Counted from the first letter of the stretch, positions 9,860 to 22,617 are shown. The stretch is 64,000 bases of DNA from Glycine soja (GCF_004193775.1 NC_041019.1:13921020-13985019); one strand, 5' to 3'. Notes: generated from the sequence alone by a model not told the origin. Numbers and translations are program-made.

Positions 9860-10372
9860 CTGCATACAAGTTAAAAAAAAAAATCAGAGATACTACTCCA
9901 AAAACCAGGGTGATATTTATATACAACCTATCAAGGACCAATTCACTTTAAAGCTTTAGAATTTAGGAAGAAGCCCAAAAAGATTTCATATCTCTAACAA
10001 ACCCCATTATTTATTTGGTCCTAAGGCGAGAACAAAGCAAGGGACCGTTTTACATTGAGCAAAAAATTAACTTAATTACAAGTAATGGGGATGGTAGAGA
10101 TCAAACTTCTAACTATGTTCACAGAAGCTCTGATACTATATCGAAGACCAAGATTTTTTTAAATGAAGAATATCAAGAATGATTTTAAATATATAATATA
10201 ATGCTTCAAGGGGAGAAGGAAAATTAAATTAAATAAAAAGAAAAGAAACTAAATAAATGATTCCCAACACAAAAAAATGTCATATATTATAACACTAGTC
10301 ATTTGACAAATTGTCTAATAGATCAGCATGAAGAAGCAAGAAGCGTGTTCATATGCACGTGTGAAGTTGTGG
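9860..10372. other. Helicase intron sequence before the copia insertion
   Basis: AT-rich intron DNA with no coding or repeat structure that I recognise, ending at the CACTA target duplication of the copia element. Confidence 0.6.
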
Positions 10373-10377
10373 CACTA

Positions 10378-10682
10378 TGTTGAATAAACTGAGAGAGAGA
10401 GAAGGAAGAGAAAACTTGTTGAACAGAAAGGATGATTTTACTGATTATCAAAGTTAATTACAGAAGGTTACAAAAGAGGTATATATATAGACCTCTATTT
10501 TGTTATTGTAACAGATTGTAACTAACTAACAAAATTGTAACTAACTAACGAAACCTAACCAACTCTAACTGATTCTAACCAACTCTAACAGAAGAGATAT
10601 ATATAGACCTCTGTTTTACTAGTAGCCCTTACAATTAGTTTACAAAACTATTTTCACAATTGACTAACAGTATGCTTTAATA
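10378..10682 (-). repeat. Copia 3' LTR
   Basis: Plus-strand bases start TGTTGAATAAACTG and end CTTTAATA. It is followed at 10683 by CCCCCCTCAAACTC, the complement of a polypurine tract, which marks this as the 3' LTR of a minus-strand element. Confidence 0.88.
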
Positions 10683-10935
10683 CCCCCCTCAAACTCAAGG
10701 GGAAGAGTTTTCAAGAGAAACACTCTTCACATTGAGTTTGCCTTGAAGAACTTCAAATCATGATGCAGAAAGAGGCTTGGTGAGAATATCAGCCCACTGA
10801 TATAGAGCTGGAACATGGACAATAGTAAACTGATTGACTAGAATATTCTCTCTTACAAAAAAGACATCAATTTCCATGTGTTTGGTACGGCTATGAAAAA
10901 TTGGATTGTGTGCAATAGAAACTGCACTTTGATTA

Positions 10936-12222
10936 TCACAAAAAAATAACAGTAGTGAATGAAACTTGCAATTCTGTTAGCAGAGTATGAATCCAAGTTA
11001 ATTCAGTGGAAGTTTGAGCTATACTGCAATACTCAGCTTTTGTACTAGACCTGGCAATAACTTTCTGCTTTCGAGAGCCCCAAGAGATTAAGTTTGGACC
11101 AAGAAAAATAGCAGTCCCTGAGGTAGAGTGCTTGTCATCCACATCTGATGCCCAGTCAGCATCACAAAAAGCTCGAATAACTAAGGGTTTTGTAACAGAT
11201 GTAGGTTGAAGAAGCAAACCATGAAACAAAGTGCCCTTCAGATACCTTAATATCCTTTTTACCACTATCCAGTGAGAATCCGAAGGAGCACCCATAAATT
11301 GGCAAACTTAGTTGACATCAAAACTAATCTCAAGTCTAGTAAGGGTAGCATACTGTAACGCACCAACTACAGACTTGTATAAGGTTGGATCATGAAAGAC
11401 ATCAGCACCATGTCGAGACAACTTGTAGTTGGATACCATTGGAGAAGAGATAGAGTGAGCTTCAACCATGTTAGTCTTGTGAAGTAAATCTCTAATGTAT
11501 TTGGTCTGAGTCATAAGGATAGAATTGTTGGGTAGATACTTGATTTCCAGACCCAGGAAATAATCTAGATGACCAAGTTGCTTGAGTGAAAAAGCAGTGT
11601 TTAACTTGTATGTAATATGTTGTATTAGTGATATTGAACTACCTATTAGAATGATATCATCCACATAGACAAAGAGATAAACAACATGCATCTGTTGGCG
11701 AAAAATGAATAAAGATGAATCACTTTTGCTTCCAATAAAACCAAACTATAGTAAAGTAGATTTTAGCCTGTCAAACCATTGCCTTGGAGCATGTTTTAAG
11801 CCATAAATGGCTTTATTGAGTTTGCATACCAATGACTTATCTGCAACTTCAAAACTAGGAGGCTGAGTCATGAAAATAGTTTCTTCAAGTGACCCATTCA
11901 GAAAAGCATTATTTACATCAAGTTGAAATAATTTCCACCCATGAGACAAAGCCAAAGTAAGGATGATCCGAATAGTAACAGGTTTGATCACATGAGAAAA
12001 GGTTTCATGAAAACCAAAACCATGCACTTGATGAAATCCTTTGGCTACCAATCGAGCTTTGAACCTGTTAATGGAACCATCAGCATTTTCCTTTACCCTA
12101 AAAACCCATTTAAAAACAATAGCTTGCCCATTAGGAAGTAATGATACCAAGTCCCAACTTTTGTTCTTTAGCAGGGCATCATACTCTTGTCGCATAGCAG
12201 TGAGCCAATTTGCATTTGCCAA
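10936..12222 (-). pseudogene. Copia reverse transcriptase and RNase H remnant
   Basis: The minus strand gives the copia RT start (AMRQEYDALLKNKSWDLV), [20 protein letters not shown], an intact catalytic YVDDIILIGSS box near 11660, and DPTLYKSVVGALQYATLTR. RNase H then follows with VKRILRYLKGTL and DADWASDVDDKHSTSGTAIF to about 10940. Stops near 11745 and 11300 split the frame into three parts. It would copy RNA to DNA in an active element; not this one. Confidence 0.87.
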
Positions 12223-12609
12223 AGCCTGTTTTATAGTTTAAGGCTCAGAATGAGTTAGAAACAGAGAAGGATGTAACCTAGGGTTGTGAATACCAGATTT
12301 GGACCTTGTTTGCATACATAGGATGAGTATTGACATGTATATAATTTGGTACAGAAATAGATTCTGAAGAGGATGAAGCAAGGGTAGTAGACTCTGAATG
12401 ACAGGCTGAACAGAGGAAGATACAATGGAAGTAGAATTTTGAGGTATAGGCTCAATGGTTCCAGAAGACTGAGTTGATAAAGGAGAAAAACAAGGAGGAA
12501 CAAGGGGAATAGAAGCTATATTAGACACTTGAGATGTCTGAGAAATGGAAAAGACAGAGGGTGGAGAAACATTTGGATTGAGACTAAAGTAGGAATTAAG
12601 GTTAGTGAC

Positions 12610-14036
12610 TCAACTAGTAGAGGTGGGAAACAGATCAAAATAGGTGAACCCTAATTCATTGAACAAAAAATCTTTAGAAATGTACACTTTACCAGAAGAA
12701 GATAAGCATTTGTAACCCTTATGGGAAGAGGAATACCCTAGGAATAAACATTCTTCAGAATAGAAATTCAGTTTATGTGTATGATTTGGTCTCAATAAAG
12801 GAAAACAGGCACACCCAAAAGTTTTAAGAAAATGATAATCAGGTTCCTTTTAAAACAAGGTAACAAAGGGAGTGGAAAATTTTAGAGAAGCAGTGGGAAG
12901 CCTGTTAATGAGATAAACAAATGTAGTAAAAGCATAATCCCATAATTGCAAAGGTAAAGATGCATGATGCAGCAATGTGAGACCCAGATCAATTATATGT
13001 CTATGGTTTCTCTCAACCACACCATTCGGATGATGTGTGTAAGGACAGGTAAGTCTGTGAGAAATGCCAAAAGAGACTAAAAGTGTGGAAAAGGGTTTGT
13101 ATTCCCACCCCAATTAGACTGGACACTTTTGATTTTGAGGTTAAGCTGTAGTTCAACCATGGACTTGAAAGTTTGAAAAACAAACATGGTTTCAGCTTTG
13201 GAATTTATAGGATATATCCAAGTATACCTGGAGAAAACATCAATGAAAGAAACATAATATTTATAACCAAAATATGAGGTAATATGAGAAGGTCCCCACA
13301 AATATGTAAAAATGAGCTCTAAAGGAGACTAGATAGAAGTAGAAGTATGAGAAGGTAATCTATGAGATTTACCCATACAACAAGAAGCACAAAACCCTGT
13401 GGAATTTTTATTTGATGAAGAAATATTACAATGAGTGAGAACAAGTTTCATTACATGATCATTAGGATGCCCTAACCTAGCATGCCAAAGATTAGCAATA
13501 CTGAGAGAAGAAGAAACAGAATCAGACATTACAGTAGAACTATTATTATTAATAGTGAGAGCTGGACTAGGAGAGGCAACACTTGAAACAGCAGACATCA
13601 GTAGTGAAGGACTCTCCTGAAGTTTGAGATTATGAAAGGAGTAAAGTCCATCAGTACCAACAACTCCTTTAAGAAGGACATTACTGGTCTCCTGAGATTT
13701 TACAAGACACACGTGAAGGTGAAATTCAAAGAAAACAGAGTTATCTTTGGCAAATTGACTAACACTTAACAAATTTTTCAAAATTGAAGGAACATGTAGT
13801 AACTTGTGAAGTTCTAAGGTTATGCCAACATCATTAGGAGATATAAATGATGAAGAACCAATGTTAGAAATACTTAAACCTTCACCATTGCTTATGAATA
13901 TCTGATCTGGTCCATCAAAGTGGGTGAATTGTTTAATATTTTGTGAGTCTCCAGTCACATGAAAACTAACTCCAAAATCTGGAATCCAGGTGGTACTAGC
14001 TTGCCCATTCCCTTGAGAGGTTGAACTAGTGAGCAT
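12610..14036 (-). pseudogene. Copia protease and integrase remnant
   Basis: The protease region near 13990 reads DFGVSFHVTG where copia proteases have D-S-G-A, so the catalytic triad is altered. Downstream are the GAG-pre-integrase stretch (LWHARLGHPNDHVMKLV), CxxC zinc pair (CASCCMGKSHRLPSH), then integrase core (YYVSFIDVFSRYTWIYPI near 13250; HHPNGVVERNHRHI near 13030) and the C-terminal FLGYSSSHKGYKC region near 12730. Stops near 13320 and 12845 and a frame change near 13080 interrupt it. Confidence 0.82.
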
Positions 14037-15052
14037 GGCACTGGGTTAACTATGATTTGGACCATGATTCTTGGAATTCACATTAACTCAAGTGTTTGAG
14101 GTTTTGACTGAACTAGTAGAGTATGAGATTTGTTATAAAGTAGTGTGATCAATGAAAGCTAAAGATTCATGAGGATGGAAGGTCACATCAGACTGAAAAT
14201 GGCAAACATTAACTGTGTGCCCAAATTTAAGACAGATTTGACATTGAAAATTTGCAAATCGTCCACCACCATGGCTCGCACCACAGTCCGAAAAGGCACC
14301 ACAACTACCACCACAACCATACGCACCGCGAGAACCACCAGAATCTCCAGTTTTATAGGCATTTGGATACAAACAGCCTTGCACACAATTTATCGAAGCA
14401 GAGTTCATCACCTGTGCTTCTTTGTTGTAGCGCATGAGTCGAATTTCATGTCCATAGAGCAACGCTTCAATCTCTGTGATGGACGGAGTTCGCTTTTTGC
14501 TTTCAATAACAAAAATCACCGACGCATAATCCGACGGCAGTCCTTCAAGCAGCACGTCAACGTATTCCTCATGACGAGCAGGGGCACCAACACTAGCAAG
14601 TTCATCCATAAATCCTTTGATCATTCGCAAGTACTCCTCAATTGTTTTGCCGTCAAAAGTAACTGCTCTCATGGCAGTGTGGAGCTGTCGTGCTTGAGTT
14701 TTAGTGTGAAGGCTACAATGCTCATGAATTTTATCACAAACCTGATAGAAATGATGTGAACCAAGAACACACGACAACACTGATTTAGAAAGGGTTGACT
14801 ACAGCCATACCAGGAGTGTTTGATCTTGGACCTCCCAGGCTTCATAATCAGGGATGATACGATCAGCAACATGATCATCCTCTGTGAGATAACGAGGAGG
14901 AATAATCGGATTAACCATGAAGCGTTGCAATCTATGTGACTTAATAACTGGTTCAACGTGTTGACACCAGTGAAGATAGTTGGAATATCAAGCTTTTCAG
15001 CCACAGAGTTGGGAAATGATTGAGGAACTGAACTGGAAGGAGCAAAAGCCAT
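13990..15052 (-). pseudogene. Copia gag remnant
   Basis: The ATG at 15052 starts an MAFAPSSSVPQSFPNSV reading that resembles the N-terminus of soybean copia gag. The frame shifts near 14790, then gag continues (EYLRMIKGFMDELASVGAPA, the UBN2-type gag core) into a glycine-rich stretch and a zinc knuckle (CQICLKFGHTVNVCH) near 14210. Gag would form the particle shell and bind RNA. The frameshift and a stop near 14130 make it inactive. Confidence 0.8.
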
Positions 15053-15114
15053 GAACACAAAACACTGGACCTTGCAAAGGAACTAGGAATTCAAAAAAAT
15101 GGCTAGAGATACCA

Positions 15115-15395
15115 TGTTGAATAAACTGACAGAGAGAGAAGGAAGAGAAAACTTGTTGAACAGAAAGGCTGATTTTACTGATTATCAAAGTTAATTACAG
15201 AAGATTACAAAAGAGGTAGATATAGACCTTTGTTCTATTGTTGTAGCAGATTATAACTAACTAATAGAATTGTAACTAACTAACAAAACCTAACCAACTC
15301 AAACTGATTCTAACCAACTCTAAGATAGGTGTTGTTAGCCCTTACAATTAGTTTACAAAACTGTTTTCACAGTTGACTAACAGCATACTCTAATA
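15115..15395 (-). repeat. Copia 5' LTR
   Basis: It matches 10378-10682 over its length. It is preceded at 15101-15114 by the complement of a primer binding site, reading TGGTATCTCTAGCC on the minus strand (initiator Met tRNA type with changes). Confidence 0.88.
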
Positions 15396-15400
15396 CACTA

Positions 15401-16214
15401 GCATAATCATCTGAAACTATTATTCTTGGATGAAGGAACTGACATAGGCAACTGTAATTTGAGGATTAATATGAAATTGAATTGTTATTTGTATTGATGG
15501 TTTTAACAAAATAATTTGTTCAAAAAAGATTAAATATAACGACCATAAACAAGCAAGTACTACAAACATCGAGTTTTTTTAACAAAAGCTTGCTTTTTTA
15601 ATATCACACATACCATATCATTCAGTAACACGTTTTATATAAAAAGTGGATTTTATTAGAGGAGAGAATACAAAGTGAAATGCTAAGAATAACTTGTGAT
15701 GTGTACAAGAAAGGATCAACAAAATTATGGAAAGCAACAAGAGCAAAGAAATAGAAATTAATAATTTTTTCAGATGAAACAGAAAATAAGCATTGTTAAA
15801 ATAGGACAAAGCAGAGGAATAATTGACTGATAATTTTGTGTTTGAATATACAGAAGATGCGTGTTTATATAGGTTAATTACATTAATTTTACATAAATAG
15901 AGGATATTTTGTTTTCTCTAAATCAAAGATTATGCACCTATAAATAGAATCAAAATATTATATTCTGATTTTCAACAAAACTAGTGTGGAAAGGAAAGTA
16001 AAGAGAGATTTTTCAATAAAATTTGGTAGAAGAAAGCATTAGCATCACTAAACAGCATAAAATTTAAACCATTGCTAACTAGAAATCTCCAAATACTATA
16101 GCCTACAACTACAATCCAATTTTATAATCAATTATGTTGCAGGAATTAGTTTTCGACATTTAATTCAAATACAATACAAAGTGAAAAGCTAATAAGTCCC
16201 TTTAGATGGTCTAC
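15401..16214. other. Helicase intron sequence after the copia insertion
   Basis: AT-rich intron DNA. Short open frames exist but show no family resemblance. Confidence 0.6.
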
Positions 16215-16267
16215 CTGAGTATTGATAACATGAGGTTCGAGTAACTGTCCCTTTCATGAATTTCATC
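16215..16267 (-). pseudogene. Helicase exon with DEIH box (motif II)
   Basis: A 53-bp exon bounded by TTCAG|GATG and CTCAG|GTAG on the minus strand. It encodes DEIHERDSYSNLMLSIL followed by a split arginine codon. DEIH is the Walker B motif of DEAH/DExH RNA helicases and coordinates Mg-ATP. The split codon is completed by the first base of exon 9826-9859, 6.4 kb away across a copia element, so the intron grew by insertion while the exon stayed intact. Confidence 0.85.
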
Positions 16268-17575
16268 CTGAACAACAAATGAAGGACATCTTGTGAAGAA
16301 ATTTAATGCTAAGGAAAGGCAGCACATCATATGCACAAGTTATGCAGTGATTCATGAAGACATGATAAATGAAAACAACTGAATTTCACTTCACACAAGT
16401 TTTTAAGAGAATCATCAACCATTTTTTTTTTATAAAGAATAATATCAACATTTACATTTCTATTCCTTTAATTATGACTATCATCATAGTTGTGAGTGGG
16501 CATCTAAAGACATAAAATCTAGGACTATACCATACTTTATGCACATGCAAGGGGAAGGTTGTGTACAATTACCCCTCCCATACTTTCTCAAAGAGAAGAG
16601 CCTCTGCACCAGGGTACGTTAGTTTCTTTTTTATTAGCACTATCTTTTTATAGTAGGTTATCAAATTGAGATTCAAACCATGAATAGTCGAGCTAATTTT
16701 TGAATCATGAATCATCATTGGCATTAAATTGTAAGATTAAGAGACAATGAAAGTCACTTCAAAATTCAAATATATCATTTAGATAATATATAATGCTCAA
16801 CATAAAAAATTTAAACTAGAAATCGATAAAACAACTTAATAAAAAGTCTTATATAACAAAATCATTAGTCATATTTAACTTTGCAAAGCCTTTATTTTAG
16901 AAGAATAGAAACGAAGCAATTAAATAGCCAATTAGAGTGCATGCATTAAATGAGTGTAAAAACTAACAAATAAAGTAATGGAATAATCAAATAGGATTAG
17001 GTCAGAACTGTTTCCTCAATTCCTTTTCATTTAACAAGTTAAGTTTATATGACCTTTCTATTTTTTTCATGAGAACTGGTGAAAGAAAAGTAAAACAAAG
17101 AAGTAATAACAAATTGTTGAATTGAGTGATTTATATCAAGGATACAAAATTACATAGAATAATTCATGTATCATAAGAAACAATGTCATTTGAGATCCAT
17201 CTTATGATATGAATTGGTAGGTAGCCAAATTGTATCAAATCATGGGGATTCGGATCGTGAATCATAAGATTCTAATAACTATAGACAAATCTAATCATAT
17301 ACCTAGAATTTCCAAAAGTAATGTCCAAGACACTAGCAGGTCTACCTAGCCAAATTTGAAGTTTCAATTAATTAACACATCTGAGGGATTATTCATACTA
17401 AAACAATTATTTGTGGCCACCCAACAATGAATAGAATCACAAACAAAGTATTTACCAAAGATTTAGCATCATGTTGGACTATTATAAAAAAGGTAAAGTT
17501 AATGAAGTACCATAATTATGTGACTTATGCTAGAAATGTCATCCTTCACAAGCCGTGTCTTCAGACAATGAGAAC
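16268..17575. other. Helicase intron between motif II and motif Ib exons
   Basis: About 1.3 kb of AT-rich DNA between the two exons. In DExH helicases the residues between these motifs are few, so this is intron. No other element recognised. Confidence 0.55.
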
Positions 17576-17655
17576 CTGTAGAAACCAGCACCTTCAAGAG
17601 AACTCCAGTTGTACACAGCACAATTGATGATTGCCTTCCACCTCGGCTTTCAAAT
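17576..17655 (-). pseudogene. Helicase exon, motif Ib region
   Basis: Read on the minus strand, this piece encodes RGGRQSSIVLCTTGVLLKVL, the stretch of DExH helicases after motif Ia that carries the TTG(V)LL motif of RecA domain 1. It ends at ACAG|GTTCTC, a usable donor. The upstream border is probably AATAAG|ATTTG. It is the most 5' exon of the gene that I can find. No motif I (GxGKT) or R3H exon is seen between here and the copia sequence that starts near 18,076. Confidence 0.75.
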
Positions 17656-18075
17656 CTTATTTGGATTGTTGTTTAAAATATGAGCCAATATATTAAATGT
17701 GAAGTGTAAACCATGGGTTCTGCATGTGAAGCTATACTAAGAAAGAAGGTAATCCAGTGCTAACACTAGGCATTGAATTTTTCAAGAACAAAAAAGGTAA
17801 GAGATCTGTAAAAGAAATAACAATTGGCACTCCAAAATAAACTAGAAGAAAAAGGGTAACAGATTATTGTTTAGTTTTGATTTTAAAGGAGTTTATGTGG
17901 AAAAAGATTATTTTAAAATAAGGTTAAATCAAACATTTGTACTCCATTTGTCACTACATAAAAAAAATTAATAAAAAAATTTATATATTTTGGTTCCAAC
18001 ATGAAAATATGATTATTAATTGGTCCTTGTCAATTGCCAATGTTACATACTAGAGTATGTGTTTGTATATTTTAC
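17656..18075. other. Unassigned AT-rich sequence at the 5' limit of the helicase remnant
   Basis: I looked for the helicase motif Ia exon on the minus strand and did not find it. The stretch ends where copia gag sequence begins abruptly. Confidence 0.5.
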
Positions 18076-20923
18076 GGTCATGAAACTCGCCGTGCTCGCT
18101 ACAACTCAAACGCTGAGTTCTCCGTCCTTGAATTGCACTCAAGGCTATGCACACTCTAATTCCTACAAATCCAGTGCTTTTGGGGGTTCTAGGGGATCAT
18201 ATGGCCGCAGCAGTGGTGGTCGTGGCAGTTTTCTTGATCGTAGTGCTGAACGTAGTGGTGGTGGCTTCGGTAGAGGTCGTGGTTGTGGCTGATTTGCCAA
18301 CTTTAAGTGTCAAATTTGCCTTAAGTACTGCCACATTGCCAATATTCGTAATTTTCAGTCTAACATGAGTTTTCAGCCTCATGAATCACTCACTTTCTTT
18401 GATCCTATCACACTTCAACCAATTCCCTACTTCTCTGGTTCTACCAGGACTTCCAATACTTGGATTAATCCCAATTCCAAGCATGTTGTTCCAGCATCCA
18501 ATCAACCTAGTGTTATGCTTACCAACTCCTCCTCTCATGGAAATGATCACGCCAGCTCCACCTGGATTCCAGACTCTAGTGCTAGCTTCCAACTGACTGG
18601 TGAATCACAGAACATTAAGCAGTTCACTCACTTTGATGGACCTGATCAAATCTTCATAGGAAATGGTGAAGGTTTAAGTATCTCTAGTGCTGGTTCCTCA
18701 TGTTTTGTGTCACCTAATGATTCTCACATAACATTTATACTTCATAAGTTACTACATGTTCCTCCAATATCTAAAAATTTGTTAAGTGTGAGTCGGTTTG
18801 CTAAAGATAACTCTGTTTTCTTTTAATTCCACCCTCACTTGTGTCTTGTGAAATCTCAAGAGACCAATAAAGTCCTTCTTCAAGGAGTTGTTGGTGTTAC
18901 TCTTTTCATAATCTCAAGCTTCAGGACAACTTTACCCTGCTATTGTCTACCTCAACTTCAATTTCAGATAATGTCTTGTCTAGTACAGCTACTGCTATTA
19001 ATAAAAACTCTAGTGTGGTTTCCAGTTCTGTTGTTTCTTCTCCTAGTACTGCTAGCCTTTGGCATGCTAGATTAGGTCATCCTAATAGTCATGTAAGGAA
19101 GCTAGTCTTCAATCATTGTAATATTTCCCCGTCTAATAAAAAACTTTCAGTCTTTTGTTCCTCCTGTATGGGAAAGTCTCACAGATTACCATCTCACACT
19201 TCTATTTCTGTTTACTCTCCTTTGGAACTTATCATCTTCACAAATTTGTGGGAACCCTCTCATTTGACTTCCTATGCTGGTTTTAAATATTATGTATCCT
19301 TTATTGATGCCTTTTGCAGCTACACTTGGATATTTCCTATTAAATCTAAAGCTGAAACACTCTATTTTTCAAGCTTTTAAATCTAAAGAAAACATAGACA
19401 TATAGTTGATTGGGCCTTACATTGTTACATCATGCATCTTTACCCTTATAATTTTGGGACTATGCCTTTACTACTGATGTCTATCTGATCAATAAACTTA
19501 CCATTGCTTCCCTAAATTTTGCCATTCCCTTTGTTACCCTTTTCAACAAGGATCATGATTTTCAATTTCTTAAAACCATCGATTGTGTCTATTTTCCTCT
19601 GTTGAGGCCATACCATGCACACAAACTTAACTTTTGATCTCAAGAGTATCTGTTTTTGGGGTATTCCTCTTCTCACAAAGGCTACAAATGTCTGTCTTCA
19701 ACTGGCAGAATTTATATTTCCAAAGATGTTTTGCTTAATGAATTGAGGTTCCCTTACTCTGACTTATTTCCCTCCTCTTCTAATCCAATCTAGAGTCTTG
19801 ATTCCTATTTTAGTCTTAATCCTAACCTGTCTCCACCATCTATGGCTCCCACACCTTAATCTTCTCAGTTGTCTCATTCTCATTCCCCTTCTGCACCTCT
19901 TGTTCCCCCTGGTTTTTCCCCTACTTCAATCCATTCTCCTACAGCATCTCTCCATGTATCTCATACATCCACTTCTTCTGAGTCTACCTCTGTTCATCCT
20001 CAATCTTCAGAGTCCACAACCCTTAGTGAACCTTCTTCTGAGTCTGTTCCAGCACCTAATTTTATCCCTGTTAACACTCATCCTATGAAAAATAGGTCTA
20101 AGTCTAGAATTCACAATCCTAAAGTACATCCTTCATTATTCCTTGCTCATTATGAACCCAAAACTATGAAAAAGGCCATGGAAAATGCAAATTGGCTTGC
20201 TACCATGCAACAAGAGTATGATGCTTTGCTGAAAAATAAAACTTGGGACTTAGTTCTCTTACCTTCTAATAGACAGGCTATTGTGTGTAAGTGGCTTTCA
20301 TAATGAAGGAAAATGTTGATGGTTCCATCAACAAGTACAAAGCAAGGTTGGTAGCCAAGGGTTTTCATCAAGTTCATGGCTTTGACTTTCATGAGAATAA
20401 TGCTTTTCTAAATGGGCTTCTTGAAGAATCTGTATTTATGACACAACCTCTTGGTTTTGAAGTTACAGATAGGTCCCTAATCTGCAAGCTCAACAAAGCC
20501 CTCTATGGCTTGAAACAAGCCCCAAGACAATGGTTTGATAGGCTGAAATCTACTCTACTTCAGTTTGGTTTTGTGGGGAGCAAATGTGATTCTTCTCTGT
20601 TCATCTACAGGCACCAGGTGCATATTGTCTATCTTTTAGTCTCTGTGTATGATATCATCATCACAGGTAGCTCTACTTCTCTTATACAGCAGCTCACAAC
20701 CAAAATCCACACTGCCTTCTCTCTCAAGCAACTTGGTCATTTTTTGGGCCTAGAGATAAAGTACCTACCTAATAACTCTACACTGATGACTCAGAACAAA
20801 TATATTCGTGATTTACTCCACAAAACTCACATGGTTGAAGCTCATTCTATTTCTTCCCCCATGGTCTCTAATTGCAAGCTATCTAGGCATGGTGCTGATA
20901 TCTTTCATGATCCAACTCTATAC
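18076..20923 (+). mobile_element. Copia element, both ends missing
   Basis: Plus-strand copia sequence begins inside gag (GHETRRARYNSNA, glycine-rich repeats, then a zinc-knuckle region near 18300) and runs through protease (DSSASFQLTG, where D-S-G-A is usual), pre-integrase (LWHARLGHPNSHVRKLV), part of integrase, and RT ([16 protein letters not shown]). It stops at DPTLY near 20920, where an LTR begins at 20924. The middle of integrase is missing near 19380, a stop near 18826 breaks the frame, and the YVDD box reads VYDI. It is of the same family as the minus-strand element at 10378-15395. Confidence 0.85.
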
Positions 20924-21151
20924 TATTAGAGTATGCTGCTAGTCAACTGTGAAAACAATTCTGTGAACTGATTGCAAGGATTGTTAGCTTTTGCTGACAA
21001 CACCTATCTTAGAGTTGGTTAGGTTTTGTTAGTTAGTTACAATCTATTACAATAACAGAACAGAGGTCTATATATACCTCTTTTATAACCTTCCGTAATC
21101 AAGTTTTGATAATCAATAAAATTAGCCTTTATGTTCAACAAGTTTTCTCTT

Positions 21152-21197
<46 letters not shown>

Positions 21198-21203
21198 TCA
21201 ACA
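20924..21203 (+). repeat. Copia LTR joined directly to truncated RT sequence
   Basis: It begins TATTAGAGTATGCTG and ends TTTATTCAACA, and is related in reverse orientation to 15115-15395. It contains a CT-dinucleotide run at 21155-21191. A primer binding site-like TGATATCTAGAGCC follows at 21204-21217, so it acts as a 5' LTR for the gag that follows. Confidence 0.85.
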
Positions 21204-21265
21204 TGATATCTAGAGCCATTTTTTCGAATTCTCAGTTCCTTTACAAGATCTAGTGTTCTGTGTTC

Positions 21266-22203
21266 ATGGCTTTTGCTCCTTCCAATTCAGTTCCTCGATC
21301 ATTTCCCAACTCTGTGACTGAAAAACTTGATGATTCCAACTGTCTTCATTGGCGTCAATACATTGAACCAGTTATTAAGTCACATAGATTGCAACGTTTC
21401 GTGGTTAATCCAATTATTCCTCCTCATTATCTCACAGAACATGATCGTGTTGCTGATCATATCAACCCTGATTATGAATCTTGGGAAGTCCAGGATCAAA
21501 CACTCCTGGTATGGTTGTAGTCAACTCTTTCTAAATCAGTGTTGTCACGTGTTCTTGGTTCAAATCATTACTATCAGGTTTGGGATAAAATTCATGAGCA
21601 TTGTAGCCTTCACATGAAAACTCAAACACGACAGCTCCGCACTACCATGAGAGCAATTACTCTTGATGGCAAAACAATTGAGGAGTGCTTGCATAAAATG
21701 AAAGGGTTTGTGGATAAACTTGCTGGTGTTGGTGTCCCTGTTCGTCATGAGGAATATGTTGACACGCTGCTTGAAGGATTGTCGTAGGATTACGCATATA
21801 TGGTTTCTCTTATCGAAAGCAAAAAGCAAACTCTATCCATCGCAGAGATTGAAGCATTTCTCTACGGACATGAAACTCGACTCATGCACTACAACAAAGA
21901 AGCACAGGTGATGAACTCTACTTCGATAAATTACACGCAAGGCTGTTTGTATCCAAACGCCTATAAAACTGGTGATTCTAGTGGTTCTTACGGTGCGTAT
22001 GGTCGTGGTGGTAATCGTGGTGCATTTTTTGACGGTGGTGGTGGTGGCTCTGACTAAGGTCATGGTGGTGGACGATTTGCAAATTTTCAATGTTAAATAT
22101 GCCTCAAATTTAGGCACACAACTAATGTTTGTCATTTTCGGTCTGATGTGACCTTCCATCCTCGTGACTCTTTAACTTTCATTAATCCCACTACATTGCA
22201 GCC
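21266..22203 (+). pseudogene. Copia gag remnant (second copy in the chain)
   Basis: The ATG at 21266 begins MAFAPSNSVPRSFPNSV, the same gag start as at 15052. The frame passes the TLDGKTIEECLHKMKGFVDK core and a glycine-rich stretch (RGGNRGAFFDGG), and reaches the zinc-knuckle region near 22100. Stops at 21518, 21786 and 22055 and frame changes break it. It is cut at 22203 where another LTR starts, so protease, integrase and RT are absent. Confidence 0.82.
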
Positions 22204-22617
22204 TATCAGTATATGTCAATGTATAACTATGAAAAGAATTTTGTATTTTGTCTGTAAGGGTTGTTAGCTTTTGCTAACAGCACCCATTTCATGGTAGTTA
22301 GTAGTTCAGGGAGTACAAGGGCTTTTCTAAATGCACCTCGATAGGATCAGTTAGTTAGCTTTCTATTAAAGTTAGTTAACTCTCTGTTAGAGTTAGTTGG
22401 CTTTCTATTAGAGTTTGTTATAATTAGTCTGTTGTATTTTCTGTTAGAGTTAGTTGGCTTTCTGTTATAGTTATTTATAGTTAGTTCTGTTGTATAGAGA
22501 TTTATAAATACTTGAATTGTAACTATCTCTAATTAGTTTTTCAGATCAATAAAATCAGCTTTGTTCTTCTCCTTTTTCTCTGTTATCTCTCTACTTTCCT
22601 CTCAGTTTATCAAAAAA
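22204..22617 (+). repeat. Copia LTR of a diverged subfamily
   Basis: Starts TATCAGTATATGTCAATG and ends at a polyA-like ATCAAAAAA. The start resembles the 20924 LTR (TGTAAGGGTTGTTAGC block), but the middle carries repeats of GTTAGAGTTAGTTGGCTTTC that the other lacks. TGGTATCTAGAGCC at 22618-22631 is a good primer binding site for initiator Met tRNA. Confidence 0.8.

Larger units (their letters stand above)
10378..15395 (-). mobile_element. Copia LTR retrotransposon with both LTRs, inserted in a helicase intron
   Basis: Two similar LTRs (10378-10682 and 15115-15395) bound the element, flanked by the perfect 5-bp direct repeat CACTA (10373-10377 and 15396-15400). On the minus strand the order is 5' LTR, primer binding site, gag, protease, integrase, RT, RNase H, polypurine tract, 3' LTR, which is the copia order. 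The LTRs differ by several substitutions and about 24 bp of length, so the insertion is old. Coding sequence is interrupted by multiple stops. It sits between exons 9826-9859 and 16215-16267 of the helicase gene. Confidence 0.93.
96..17655 (-). pseudogene. Decayed DExH-box RNA helicase gene (ankyrin-containing DExH6/NIH type)
   Basis: Seven exon pieces on the minus strand read, in order, as a DEAH/DExH RNA helicase with ankyrin repeats inserted between its two RecA domains. They are 17576-17655, 16215-16267, 9826-9859, 9584-9673, 8668-9493, about 1922-2594, and 96-381. Junctions 16215/9859 and 9826/9673 join in frame with GT-AG borders. Proteins of this family unwind RNA with ATP; this copy probably does not. 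The exons for motif I and the N-terminal R3H region are not found, one exon has a frameshift and a deletion, motif VI is altered, and an LTR splits the last exon. The introns are swollen by LINE and copia insertions. The family call rests on remembered motif order, not on a search. A transcript giving a partial product cannot be excluded. Confidence 0.85.

Noticed and set aside
14169..14759. 196-residue plus-strand frame
   Set aside because: It is antisense to the copia gag, rich in threonine because it opposes glycine codons.
17427..17627. 66-residue plus-strand frame
   Set aside because: It is antisense to the helicase motif Ib exon, whose minus-strand reading has clear homology.
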